64,000 nucleotides of DNA, from contig DATFOS010000143.1 of assembly GCA_035265325.1 (NCBI GenBank), positions 1-64,000 of the forward strand. The letters are read 5' to 3'. Each line of letters opens with the position of its first letter. The first letter of the stretch is position 1. Source of the DNA: DATCLS01 sp035265325. Its GTDB lineage: Bacteria; Actinomycetota; Acidimicrobiia; Acidimicrobiales; VFJN01. Both the position numbers and the translations under genes were made by a program. Positions 42,402 through 50,151 of this stretch are shown piece by piece. The notes beneath the pieces are model-generated. The model was not told the origin of the DNA. It did not search any database and saw only the letters and a program-made list of their open reading frames with translations.

Positions 42402-43739
42402 TCAGGCGGCGATCGGCGTGAGGCCCGCCTCGGCCGCCCCGCGGGAGGTGACGACGCCGGCGGTGCGGTCCCGGGCGAGCTCCAGCCGGGCGCGCAGGTC
42501 CGGCGGCGTCGCCGGGTCGGCCAGCGCCCGGGCCACGTCGACCAGGCGGGTCGGCGTCCGGTCGCGGACCATGAGCAGCGGGGCGTACTCGGCCGCCGAG
42601 ACCCGCCAGCCGCCGTCGCGCCCGCCCTCCTGGGTGAACGTGAACCGGACGAGCAAACCCTCGTGGTTGGCCGCCCCCGGCGTCGAGTGGGTGGCGACGA
42701 GGTTGCCCATGCCGTAGGCGACCCACTCGCCGCCGACGTGTTCCAGCGGCTGGACGACGTGGGCGTGGTGGCCGAGCAGCAGGTCGACGTCGGGGGACCC
42801 GATGAGCCGCGGGGCCAGGTCCACCTGCTGGGGCGTCGGCTCGTGGACGTACTCGTTGCCCCAGTGCAGCGCCACGACCACCACGTCGGCGCCCGCCTCC
42901 CGCGCCCGCCGGGCGTCGGCCAGGATGCGGGCCTCGTCGATGGGGTTCGACCGCCACGTCTCGCCGTTCGGCGCCGTGTAGCCGTTGAAGCCGAAGGTGT
43001 AGGAGAGCAGGGCGACCTGCGCCGGGCCGGCATCGGCGAGCGTGATGCGCCCGGCCTCCTCCGGCGTGCGGGCCGAGCCGGCGTGGGCGATCCCGGCGGC
43101 GTCGAGGTCGGCGAGCGTGCGGTCGATGCCGGCCGCTCCCTGGTCGTAGGTGTGGTTGGAGGCCGTGGTGCAGGCGTCGTAGCCCGTGTCGGCCAGCGCC
43201 GGGACCACCTCGGGCGGGACCGAGAAGGACGGGTAGCCGGCGAACGGGCCCTCCGGCGGGGCGACCGGTGTCTCAAGGTGGCAGACGGCCAGGTCGGCGC
43301 CCTCCACCAGCGGCCGGATGCTGGCGATCAGCGGGCGGAAGTCCCGGCCGGGTTGCGCCGCGGCGGCGGCGTCGGCCTCGGCCTGCTGCCACAGGGGCGA
43401 GTGCAGGAGGACGTCCCCGGTCGCCACGAGCGTGAACCGGCGGGGCCGGCTGCGGCCGGGCCGCGAGCCCTCGGACGGGAAGGCCCGGGGCTCGCCGGAG
43501 TCGTCCGAGTCGGCGATGGCGGCCGAGTCGGCGGTCGCGGCGATGGCATCGGCGTCGTCGGGTGCCGGCCCGTCGGCGCCTGCCGTCGTCGCCGGGGCGC
43601 CGGTCGCGACGTCCTCCACGGCGGTGGCGGGCGCCGGCTCGGGGGCGCGATCGGACGCCGTGGCGACGAGGACGAGCAACGCCCCGAGCGCCACGACCGT
43701 CCATCCGCGTTCCGCCGCCGGCCACCCCCGTCGAACCAT
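42402..43739 (-). CDS. CapA-family (poly-gamma-glutamate synthesis type) metallophosphatase-like protein
   Basis: The 445-residue protein has an N-terminal membrane anchor or signal (TVVALGALLVLVATASD), an Ala/Asp/Pro-rich linker to residue about 100, and a CapA domain: RFTLVATGDVLLHSPLWQQA, ADLAVCHLETPVAPPEGPFAG, ACTTASNHTYDQGAAGIDRT, DVVVVALHWGNEYVHEPTPQQ and LLLGHHAHVVQPLEHVGGEWVAYGMGN. These are the calcineurin-like metal-site motifs of the family, which includes the B. anthracis capsule protein. No other capsule genes lie nearby, so polyglutamate synthesis is not implied; it is probably an exported cell-envelope hydrolase. TAATAC, 6 bases before the ATG, may be its -10; the start is divergent from nth. 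Confidence 0.86.
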   Translation of the reverse strand: MVRRGWPAAERGWTVVALGALLVLVATASDRAPEPAPATAVEDVATGAPATTAGADGPAPDDADAIAATADSAAIADSDDSGEPRAFPSEGSRPGRSRPRRFTLVATGDVLLHSPLWQQAEADAAAAAQPGRDFRPLIASIRPLVEGADLAVCHLETPVAPPEGPFAGYPSFSVPPEVVPALADTGYDACTTASNHTYDQGAAGIDRTLADLDAAGIAHAGSARTPEEAGRITLADAGPAQVALLSYTFGFNGYTAPNGETWRSNPIDEARILADARRAREAGADVVVVALHWGNEYVHEPTPQQVDLAPRLIGSPDVDLLLGHHAHVVQPLEHVGGEWVAYGMGNLVATHSTPGAANHEGLLVRFTFTQEGGRDGGWRVSAAEYAPLLMVRDRTPTRLVDVARALADPATPPDLRARLELARDRTAGVVTSRGAAEAGLTPIAA

Positions 43740-43762
43740 GCGGGGGTATTACCACCGCCCGG

Positions 43763-43768
43763 TAGTGT
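43763..43768 (+). promoter_or_regulatory. Putative -10 box of nth (TAGTGT)
   Basis: TAGTGT ends 8 bases before ATG 43777. It faces the CapA-like gene's own possible -10 about 15 bases away, so the two divergent promoters share a gap of 37 bases. Confidence 0.5.
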
Positions 43769-43776
43769 CCGCGGCG

Positions 43777-44430
43777 ATGGCCACCCCCCGATCGCAGCGG
43801 GGCCGGGCGCGGGTCACGTTCGATCGCCTCGCCGTGGAGTACCCCGGCACCGCGAAGCAGCTGTGCGCGCTGCGGCACGAGGACCCGTTCCAGCTGCTCA
43901 CGGCGACGATCCTGTCGGCGCAGACCACCGACGAGCGGGTGAACATGGTGACGCCCGCCCTGTTCGCCAAGTACCCGACGCCCGCGGACCTGGCCGTCGC
44001 CGACCCGGCCGACGTCGAGGAGCTCATCCGCACGACCGGGTTCTTCCGGGCGAAGACCAAGAGCATCATCGGCATGGCGACCGCACTGGTCGAGCGCTTC
44101 GGCGGGGAGGTCCCCTCCAGGTTGTCCGACCTCGACAGCCTCCCCGGGGTCGGGCGGAAGACCGGGAACGTCGTCCGGTCGGTGGCCATGGGCCTGCCCG
44201 GCCTGCCCGTGGACACGCACGTCCTCCGCCTCTCCAAGCGCCTCGGCCTCACGACGCTCGACGACCCGGTGAAGGTCGAGTTCGAGCTCAACCCGATGGT
44301 CCGCCAGGAGGAACGGGGCGCGTTCTCGCTCCGGCTGATCCTCCACGGCCGTGCCGTGTGCAAGGCCCGGAGGCCGAATTGTGGGGGCTGTGTCCTCGCC
44401 GACTTCTGCCCCTCGGCGTTCCGGGTGTGA
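43777..44430 (+). CDS. nth: Endonuclease III (DNA glycosylase/AP lyase)
   Basis: The 217-residue protein has the helix-hairpin-helix and Gly/Pro-Asp block SLPGVGRKTGNVVRSVAMGL...PVDTHVLRLSKRLG with catalytic Lys128 and Asp146. The iron-sulfur ligands C195, C202, C205 and C211 show the C-x6-C-x2-C-x5-C spacing. It removes oxidised pyrimidines in base-excision repair. It is monocistronic, with its own -10 box, and is followed by a 295-base non-coding stretch. Confidence 0.96.
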   Translation: MATPRSQRGRARVTFDRLAVEYPGTAKQLCALRHEDPFQLLTATILSAQTTDERVNMVTPALFAKYPTPADLAVADPADVEELIRTTGFFRAKTKSIIGMATALVERFGGEVPSRLSDLDSLPGVGRKTGNVVRSVAMGLPGLPVDTHVLRLSKRLGLTTLDDPVKVEFELNPMVRQEERGAFSLRLILHGRAVCKARRPNCGGCVLADFCPSAFRV

Positions 44431-44661
44431 CCGTCACACGACGCCGAACTGCCTGGCTCAATTCCGATGGCATGATTCGGCCGGAACCCTTCCAAAGTTT
44501 TTGCTAGTCAGGGGCCTTACGAAGGACTAAGGAAAGAAAATTTCTCGGAAATGCGTCCAGGCGTCGCAGACCGGCGTTTCAATGGGGCTAAGTTTGTCGA
44601 AGACCAGGTTCCCGCCACCTGGTTCCACGCGACGTCGGGATCCGCCGCCTGGCGTCGCCCG
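44431..44661 (+). ncRNA. AT-richer non-coding stretch, candidate small RNA or long 3' UTR
   Basis: This stretch after nth has no supportable ORF and is the least GC-rich patch in the window (for example AAGGAAAGAAAATTTCTCGG near 44529-44548). It contains local hairpins: ACCAGGT (44603-44609) with ACCTGGT (44617-44623), and GCGACG (44629-44634) with CGTCGC (44653-44658). A strong intrinsic terminator follows at 44662. A weak promoter may lie around TTGCTA (44501). It does not match tmRNA, RNase P, 6S or SRP RNA signatures that I know. It may instead be only the 3' end of the nth mRNA. Confidence 0.35.
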
Positions 44662-44697
44662 CAACGGCCTCCCTCACGGGAGGCCGTTGCCCGTTTT
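44662..44697 (+). terminator. Intrinsic terminator
   Basis: CAACGGCCTCCC (44662-44673) and GGGAGGCCGTTG (44678-44689) are perfect 12-base reverse complements with loop TCAC, followed by CCCG and TTTT (44694-44697). It points along the plus strand and ends either the nth transcript or a small RNA beginning downstream of nth. Confidence 0.75.
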
Positions 44698-44725
44698 CGA
44701 GCCGTTGTCCGATGTCGACGAGGCC

Positions 44726-44917
44726 TCACCGCATGGCGCGCAGGGCCCGGTCGAGCTGACGCGAGGCCGAGGCGAGCGCGCGCTCGACCTCGTCCAGGCC
44801 GTCGGCGACGTCGGCGCGTGTGGTGTCGCGGTAGCGGTCGGCCAGCGCCGTGATGCGGGTGGTGATGTCCTCGAGGCTGCTGGCCAGCGCGGAGAGTTCG
44901 GAGCGGTCGGCGTCCAT
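44726..44917 (-). CDS. Small helical (coiled-coil-like) protein, 63 residues
   Basis: This short frame starts at ATG 44917 (MDADRSELSALASSLEDITT) and ends DRALRAMR. Hydrophobic residues recur every three or four positions between charged ones, so it should form an amphipathic helix or coiled coil. No domain is recognised. It lies divergent from hisD, with 64 bases between starts, and codon third positions are GC-biased. The frame remains open upstream as an antisense shadow of hisD, which is rejected. Real coding is likely but not certain. Confidence 0.55.
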   Translation of the reverse strand: MDADRSELSALASSLEDITTRITALADRYRDTTRADVADGLDEVERALASASRQLDRALRAMR

Positions 44918-44969
44918 CGGGCGACAAGTGTGCCCGCCTGTCCACTTCGGAGCTGTCACGGGGTCCGGG

Positions 44970-44975
44970 TACCGT
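44970..44975 (+). promoter_or_regulatory. Putative -10 box of the hisD-C-B operon (TACCGT)
   Basis: TACCGT ends 6 bases before GTG 44982. There is no room for a leader peptide or attenuator, so the operon is not controlled by classical his attenuation from this site. Confidence 0.5.
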
Positions 44976-44981
44976 CGTGAC

Positions 44982-46295
44982 GTGCTCCGACGCCTGGACC
45001 TCCGAGGGACCGACACCGCCGACGCCCGCGCGTTGCGGCACCACCTGCCCCGTCCCGAGGTCCATGCCGAGCCGCCGGTCGAGCAGGTGCGGGCGGTGCT
45101 CGACGAGGTCCGCACCGACGGCGACGCCGCCCTCCGGCGCCTGACCGAGCGGTTCGACGGCGCCCGGATCGACGCCCTGCGGGTGCCGCCCGACGCGGTG
45201 GCCGCCGCCGTCGACGCGATCCCGGCCGACCTCCGGGCCGCCCTCGAGGCGGCGCACGCCAACGTGTGGGCGTACCACGCCACGCAGGTCCAGCCCGAGG
45301 TGACGCACCGCAACGGCGGGGTGACCGTGCGCGAGATGGTTCGCCCCGTCGACCGGGCCGGCTGCTACGTGCCCACGGCGGCGGCGCCGCTCGTTTCGAG
45401 CGTGATCATGACGGCAGTACCGGCCAAGGTCGCCGGCGTGCCCGAGGTCGTGCTCTGCACGTCGCCCGGGCCCGACGGCCAGGTCGTGCCTGGCGTGCTG
45501 GCCGCCGCGGCCATCGCCGGCGTCGGCGAGGTCTACCGGGTCGGAGGCCCCGCTGCGATCGGCGCCATGGCCTACGGCACCGAGTCGATCCGGCCGGTCG
45601 ACGTCATCGTCGGGCCGGGCAGCACCCGGGTCGCCCAGGCCAAGCGCGAGGTCGCCGGCCAGGGCCTCGTGGGCGTGCCGTCCGCCTTCGCCGGGCCGTC
45701 CGAGGTCGTCGTGATCGCTGACCGCACGGTGCCCGCCGAGCACGTGGCCGTCGACGTCATCCTCCAGGCCGAGCACGGGCCCGAGGGCCTGGCCTGGCTC
45801 GTCACGTGGGACGAGGCGGTGGCCGACGCCGTCACCGAGGCGGTCGCCCGGCTCGTGCCGGCGTCGCCGCGGCGCGAGCACCTCGAGCGCACGCTGTCCG
45901 AGGCCGGGTGGGTGGTCCTGACCGACGGGCCGGCGCAGGCCATGGCGGTCTCCGACGCCATCGCGCCCGAGCACCTCGAGCTGCTCGTCGACGACCCCGA
46001 GGCGCTGCTGCCGCTGGTCCACCACGCCGGGGCGGTGTTCTGCGGGGCGCTCACGCCGGCGTCGATCGGCGACTACGTGGCCGGCCCCAACCACGTCCTG
46101 CCCACCTCGGGCTCGGCCCGGTTCTCGGGAGCACTGCGGGTCGACGACTTCCGCAAGCACGTCCACGTCGTGACCGTCGACCGCCAGGGGCTCGACGAGG
46201 TCGCCGACCACGTGGTCGCGCTCGCCACCTACGAGGGCCTGCCGGCGCACGCCGACGCCGTCCGCCTGCGGCGCCAGCAGGTGCCGACGCCGTGA
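44982..46295 (+). CDS. hisD: Histidinol dehydrogenase
   Basis: The 437-residue enzyme oxidises histidinol to histidine in two NAD-dependent steps. Family blocks include VDRAGCYVPTAAAPLVSSVIMTAVPAKVAGV, IVGPGSTRVAQAKREVAG, and VILQAEHGPEGL with the zinc-site Gln and His; EHLELL and HYNHVLPT-like GPNHVLPTSGSARFSG follow. GTG 44982 is chosen over longer frames because TACCGT precedes it by 6 bases and the protein then matches the family length. It is first in an operon with hisC and hisB, overlapping hisC by 4 bases. Confidence 0.96.
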   Translation: MLRRLDLRGTDTADARALRHHLPRPEVHAEPPVEQVRAVLDEVRTDGDAALRRLTERFDGARIDALRVPPDAVAAAVDAIPADLRAALEAAHANVWAYHATQVQPEVTHRNGGVTVREMVRPVDRAGCYVPTAAAPLVSSVIMTAVPAKVAGVPEVVLCTSPGPDGQVVPGVLAAAAIAGVGEVYRVGGPAAIGAMAYGTESIRPVDVIVGPGSTRVAQAKREVAGQGLVGVPSAFAGPSEVVVIADRTVPAEHVAVDVILQAEHGPEGLAWLVTWDEAVADAVTEAVARLVPASPRREHLERTLSEAGWVVLTDGPAQAMAVSDAIAPEHLELLVDDPEALLPLVHHAGAVFCGALTPASIGDYVAGPNHVLPTSGSARFSGALRVDDFRKHVHVVTVDRQGLDEVADHVVALATYEGLPAHADAVRLRRQQVPTP

Positions 46296-47380
46296 GCACG
46301 CCGAACGACGACGCCCCGGGCGCGCCGGTCGCGCCGCGCGACGACGTGGCGCTCATGGAGGGGTACCACTCGCCCCAGGTCGACGTGGCCGTCCGCCTCA
46401 ACACCAACGAGGCCCCCGAGCCGCCGCCCGCCGCCTTCACCGCCCGGCTGGGCGCGGCGCTGGCCGACGTGGCGTGGCACCGCTACCCCGACCGGGGCTA
46501 CACGGCCCTGCGGGCGGCGATCGCCGAACTGCACGGCGTCGAGCCCGACCAGGTCTTCGCCGCCAACGGGTCCAACGAGGTGCTGCAGACGCTGTGCCTC
46601 ACCTACGGCGGCGCCGGACGCCGGGTGGCCGTGTTCGAGCCCACGTACGCCCTGCACAGCCACATCGCCCGCATCACGGGCACGGGCGTGGCGGTGGGCC
46701 AGCGCACGGCCGACCACGCCCTCGACCTCGACGAGGTCGCCCGGGTGCTCGACGAGGCGGCGCCGGCCATCACGTTCCTGTGCTCGCCCAACAACCCGAC
46801 CGGCATGGTCGAGCCCGAGGCGGTCGTGCGCCGGGTGGCCGACGCCGCGCCCGGGCTCGTGGTCGTCGACGAGGCCTACGGCCAGTTCGCCCCGTGGAGC
46901 GCCCTCGACCTGTTGGGCGACGACCGCCCCCTGGCCGTGACCCGCACGTTCTCCAAGACCTGGTCGATGGCCGCCGCTCGCCTCGGCTACCTGGTCGGGC
47001 CGCGCTGGCTGGTGGCCGAGCTCGACAAGGTCGTGCTGCCGTACCACCTCGACGTGGTCAAGCAGGTGGCGGGCACCCTGGCGCTCGACTTCCGGGCCGA
47101 GATGGAGGCCCGGGTCAAGGCCCTCGTCGGCGAGCGCGCGAGGCTCGTCGCCGCCCTGGGCGAGCTGCCGGTCGACCAGTGGCCGTCCGGGGCCAACTTC
47201 GTGCTGTTCCGGCCGCGCGGGCGCGACGGCGGTGCGGTGTGGAAGGGCCTGCTCGACCGTTCGGTCCTGGTACGCAACTGCGCCTCGTGGCCCCGCCTCG
47301 ACGGCTGCCTGCGCGTCACGGTGGGTACGCCCGCCGAGGACGACGCCTTCCTGTCCGCCCTCGCCGAGGTTCTGTCGTGA
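46292..47380 (+). CDS. hisC: Histidinol-phosphate aminotransferase
   Basis: The 362-residue PLP enzyme converts imidazole-acetol phosphate to histidinol phosphate. RLNTNEAPEPPP, AANGSNEVLQTLCLTYG, FLCSPNNPTGMVEP, VVDEAYGQFA and TFSKTWSMAAARLGYLVG are the class I/II aminotransferase blocks; Lys222 of FSKTW is the PLP lysine. The GTG start overlaps the hisD stop (GTGA), and the stop overlaps the hisB start in the same way. Confidence 0.95.
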   Translation: MSTPNDDAPGAPVAPRDDVALMEGYHSPQVDVAVRLNTNEAPEPPPAAFTARLGAALADVAWHRYPDRGYTALRAAIAELHGVEPDQVFAANGSNEVLQTLCLTYGGAGRRVAVFEPTYALHSHIARITGTGVAVGQRTADHALDLDEVARVLDEAAPAITFLCSPNNPTGMVEPEAVVRRVADAAPGLVVVDEAYGQFAPWSALDLLGDDRPLAVTRTFSKTWSMAAARLGYLVGPRWLVAELDKVVLPYHLDVVKQVAGTLALDFRAEMEARVKALVGERARLVAALGELPVDQWPSGANFVLFRPRGRDGGAVWKGLLDRSVLVRNCASWPRLDGCLRVTVGTPAEDDAFLSALAEVLS

Positions 47381-47970
47381 CCCGATCCGCCGCCCGCACC
47401 CGCACCACCAAGGAGACGTCGGTCGCGGTCCGCGTCGACCTCGACGGCCCCGAGGGCAAGGTGCACGCCGCCACCGGCCTGCCCTTCTTCGACCACATGC
47501 TCGACCAGCTGGGCCGCCACGGTGGGTTCGACCTCACGGTCGAGGCCGCCGGCGACCTCCACGTCGACGGCCACCACACGGTGGAGGACGTGGCGATCGT
47601 GCTCGGCGAGGCGTTCCGCGAGGCGCTGGGGGACAAGGCGGGCGTCCGGCGCTTCGCCAGCGGCGCCTTCCCGCTCGACGAGGCGCTCGTCGAGGTGGCG
47701 CTCGACCTGTCGGGCCGGCCGTTCGTGGCCTACGACGTGCCGTTCGGCACGGTCCTCCCGCTCGGCGACCCGCCCTTCAACCCCGAGATGGCCGAGCACT
47801 TCTGGCAGTCGTTCGCCACGGCGGCGGCGATCACGTTGCACGTGACCCGCCGGGCCGGCCGCAACACGCACCACGTGATCGAGGCCAGCTTCAAGGGCGT
47901 CGCCCGCTGCCTGCGCGACGCCGTGCGCGTCGAGGGCGGCGGCGTCCCCTCCACCAAGGGTGCGCTCTAG
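47377..47970 (+). CDS. hisB: Imidazoleglycerol-phosphate dehydratase
   Basis: The 197-residue protein is a monofunctional IGPD, as in actinobacteria. The manganese-site motifs FFDHMLDQLGRHGGFDL, HHTVEDVAIVLGEAF, HFWQSFA and NTHHVIEASFKGVARCLRDA are complete. There is no fused histidinol-phosphate phosphatase domain, so that step needs another enzyme. It overlaps hisC by 4 bases and is followed by a 91-base gap before the histidine-phosphatase gene. Confidence 0.96.
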   Translation: MTRSAARTRTTKETSVAVRVDLDGPEGKVHAATGLPFFDHMLDQLGRHGGFDLTVEAAGDLHVDGHHTVEDVAIVLGEAFREALGDKAGVRRFASGAFPLDEALVEVALDLSGRPFVAYDVPFGTVLPLGDPPFNPEMAEHFWQSFATAAAITLHVTRRAGRNTHHVIEASFKGVARCLRDAVRVEGGGVPSTKGAL

Positions 47971-48061
47971 CAGCGCGCCGTGTCGCTCGTGGCCCGGGTG
48001 GGGACCGCGCGCCTCGGCGGCGCATGACGCCGCCGACCTCAACCAGACGTAGTGAGCAACG

Positions 48062-48673
48062 GTGACGGAACGAGGTGATCTGGTGGGTCACGAGGCGGAC
48101 GGCAACCGGCCCCAGCTGTGGCTCGGGCGGCACGGCGAGACCGAGTGGAGCGCCACCGGCCGCCACACGAGCCGCACCGACGTGGCGCTCACGCCGGCGG
48201 GGGAGGAGCAGGCCGACCGCCTCGCCGCCCGGCTGCAGGGGGTCCACTTCGACCTGGTGCTGACCAGCCCCATGCAGCGGGCGCGGGTCACCGCGACCCT
48301 GGTCGGCTTCGCGGACGCCGAGGTCGAGCCGGCCGCCCAGGAGTGGGCCTACGGCGAGTACGAGGGCCTCACGACGGGAACCATCCGCGAGTCCGCCCCG
48401 GGCTGGACGATCTGGCACGGGGCCGTCCCCGGCGGCGAGACGGCCGCCGAGGTGGCGGCCCGCGCCGACCGCATCGTGGCCCGCGTCCGCGCCGAGGCGC
48501 CGGAGCGGGCCGTGCTGTTCTCGCACGGCCACTTCCTGCGGGTGCTCGCCGCCCGGTGGCTCGGCCTGCCGCCGGAGTGGGGCGAGCACCTCAAGCTGGG
48601 CACGGCGACGCTGTCGGTCCTCGGGTGGGAACGGCTGGCCCCGGCCGTCGAGCAGTGGAACGTACGGCCGTGA
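48062..48673 (+). CDS. Histidine-phosphatase-superfamily (phosphoglycerate-mutase-like) phosphatase in the his cluster
   Basis: The 203-residue protein has the catalytic RHG motif WLGRHGETEWSATGRHTSRTD (His24 becomes phosphorylated), LTSPMQRARVTATL, EWAYGEYEGLT and the second catalytic His in VLFSHGHFLRVLAARWLGLP. These fit small phosphatases of the PGM-like branch rather than the glycolytic mutase. It lies between hisB and hisH, and no recognised histidinol-phosphate phosphatase is in the window. That makes it a candidate for that step, by context only. GTG 48062 gives the start; a shorter start further in is possible. Confidence 0.85.
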   Translation: MTERGDLVGHEADGNRPQLWLGRHGETEWSATGRHTSRTDVALTPAGEEQADRLAARLQGVHFDLVLTSPMQRARVTATLVGFADAEVEPAAQEWAYGEYEGLTTGTIRESAPGWTIWHGAVPGGETAAEVAARADRIVARVRAEAPERAVLFSHGHFLRVLAARWLGLPPEWGEHLKLGTATLSVLGWERLAPAVEQWNVRP

Positions 48674-48734
48674 CAGCCCCGACGCGCCCGCCGGCCCGCC
48701 GGTCACTCGTGGAGGGCGACGCGGGCACAACTCG

Positions 48735-48740
48735 TAGGAT
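48735..48740 (+). promoter_or_regulatory. Putative -10 box of hisH-A-F (TAGGAT)
   Basis: TAGGAT ends 9 bases before ATG 48750, so the hisH-A-F block may be transcribed separately from hisD-C-B. Confidence 0.45.
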
Positions 48741-48749
48741 CGAGGGCCG

Positions 48750-49373
48750 ATGCCGCTGATCGCCGTCCTCGACTACGGCATCGGCAACCTCCACTCGGCG
48801 CAGAAGGCGCTCGAGCGGGTCGGTGCCGATGCCCGCCTCACCGCCGACCGGGGCCTGATCCGCGACGCCGACGGCGTGGTCCTCCCGGGTGTCGGCAACT
48901 TCGGCCGCTGCATGGAGGCGCTGGAGGAGTCGGGTCTCGACGACATCGCCATCGAGGCCGCCTGCTCGGGCAAGCCGTTCCTCGGCGTGTGCGTCGGCAT
49001 GCAGATGCTCTACGAGGGCTCCGAGGAGGTACCGGAGGTGCCCGGCCTCGGCGTGCTCCCCGGCACGATCCGGATGCTTCCGCCGACCGTGAAGCGTCCG
49101 CAGATCCAGTGGAACGTGCTCGAGGCGCGGCGCGACAGCGCCCTCCTCGCCGGCCTGCCCGACCCGACCTGGGTCTACTTCGTCCACTCCTACGCCGCCC
49201 CCGACGACGAGAACGTGGTCGCCACCTGCGACTACGGCGGCCCGGTCACCGCCGTCGTCGAACGCGGCGCCCTCGCCGCCACCCAGTTCCACCCCGAGAA
49301 GTCGGGGGCGGTGGGCCTCGGCCTGCTGGCCAACTTCGTGTCCCTGGTCACCCAGGCCCGGGCCGCGGCCTGA
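48750..49373 (+). CDS. hisH: Imidazole glycerol phosphate synthase, glutaminase subunit
   Basis: The 207-residue class I amidotransferase has the catalytic triad Cys81 (FLGVCVGMQML), His181 and Glu183 (TQFHPEKSG), with the oxyanion block GVGNFGRCMEAL. It feeds ammonia to HisF, encoded two genes downstream, to form imidazoleglycerol phosphate and AICAR. ATG 48750 follows TAGGAT by 9 bases. The 25-base gap to hisA contains GAGAAG as a ribosome-binding site. Confidence 0.96.
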   Translation: MPLIAVLDYGIGNLHSAQKALERVGADARLTADRGLIRDADGVVLPGVGNFGRCMEALEESGLDDIAIEAACSGKPFLGVCVGMQMLYEGSEEVPEVPGLGVLPGTIRMLPPTVKRPQIQWNVLEARRDSALLAGLPDPTWVYFVHSYAAPDDENVVATCDYGGPVTAVVERGALAATQFHPEKSGAVGLGLLANFVSLVTQARAAA

Positions 49374-49398
49374 GCGTCCGTCACGAGAAGCGACCCGC

Positions 49399-50151
49399 AT
49401 GGACCTGTTCCCCGCCATCGACCTGCGCGACGGCCGTTGCGTCCGCCTCTACCAGGGCGACTACGGCCGCGAGACCGTGTACGGCGACGACCCGGTGGCC
49501 CAGGCCCGGGCGTTCGCGGCGGGGGGCGCCTCCTGGGTGCACGTGGTCGACCTCGACGCCGCCCGCACCGGCGAGCCACGCAACCGGCCGGTGGTGGCAG
49601 CGGTCGCCGCCGCCCTTGCCGAGACCGGCACGCCGCTGCAGGTCGGCGGTGGCGTGCGCGACGACGAGGCCGCCGACGCCCTGTTCGCCGCCGGCGTGCG
49701 GCGCGTGGTCGTGGGGACGGCGGCGCTGGAGCGGCCCGAGTGGGTCCGCACGCTGGCCGCCCGCCACCTCGGCGGCGTGGCCGTCGGGCTGGACGCCCGG
49801 GGCCGTGACGTGGCGGTCCGGGGCTGGGTCGAGGGGTCCGGGGAGGACCTGGTCGACGTGGCCCGCCGTTTCGCCGATGCCGGCGTCGCCGCCCTGGTCG
49901 TGACCGAGATCGGCGTCGACGGCACCCTCGCCGGCCCCGCGTTCGACCAGCTCGCCTCCGTGCTGGCGGCCACCGAGGTCGACGTGGTCGCGTCCGGCGG
50001 GGTGGGCACGCTCGACGACCTGCGGGCGCTCGACGATCTCGAGGTCGGGGGGCGCCGGCTCGCCGGGGCCATCGTCGGCCGGGCGCTGTACGAGGGCGCC
50101 TTCGCCCTCCCCGACGCCGTGGCGGCGACGGCCGGGCGGGGGGCGGCGTGA
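49399..50151 (+). CDS. hisA: ProFAR isomerase (HisA)
   Basis: The 250-residue (beta/alpha)8 enzyme has catalytic Asp8 (FPAIDLRDG) and Asp174 (VTEIGVDGTLAGP), with phosphate-binding GGGVRDDE and ASGGVG. In many actinobacteria one enzyme, PriA, replaces both HisA and TrpF. Here a separate trpF lies at 59659, so HisA need not be bifunctional, although it keeps Arg141-Gly-Trp143 at the loop where PriA has its substrate-switching Arg and Trp. The ATG has GAGAAG upstream. The stop overlaps the hisF GTG by 4 bases. Confidence 0.94.
   Translation: MDLFPAIDLRDGRCVRLYQGDYGRETVYGDDPVAQARAFAAGGASWVHVVDLDAARTGEPRNRPVVAAVAAALAETGTPLQVGGGVRDDEAADALFAAGVRRVVVGTAALERPEWVRTLAARHLGGVAVGLDARGRDVAVRGWVEGSGEDLVDVARRFADAGVAALVVTEIGVDGTLAGPAFDQLASVLAATEVDVVASGGVGTLDDLRALDDLEVGGRRLAGAIVGRALYEGAFALPDAVAATAGRGAA

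Noticed and set aside
42402..43739. CapA-like gene as evidence for a capsule locus
   Set aside because: No ligase (CapB/PgsB), transporter or polymer-export genes are nearby; CapA domains are common in unrelated settings.
44431..44661. tmRNA, RNase P, 6S or SRP RNA identity for the stretch after nth
   Set aside because: None of the conserved cores that I know (for example the tmRNA T-arm/CCA end or the RNase P GAGGAAAGTC core) is present.
44551..44853. A 100-codon ORF in the AT-richer patch after nth
   Set aside because: It has no ribosome-binding site at a normal distance, reads through the intrinsic terminator and becomes Arg-rich antisense sequence; coding is unlikely.
48040..48061. A leaderless -10 box (TAGTGA) before the histidine-phosphatase gene
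   Set aside because: The last base of the hexamer is A, not T, so it does not fit the pattern seen elsewhere.
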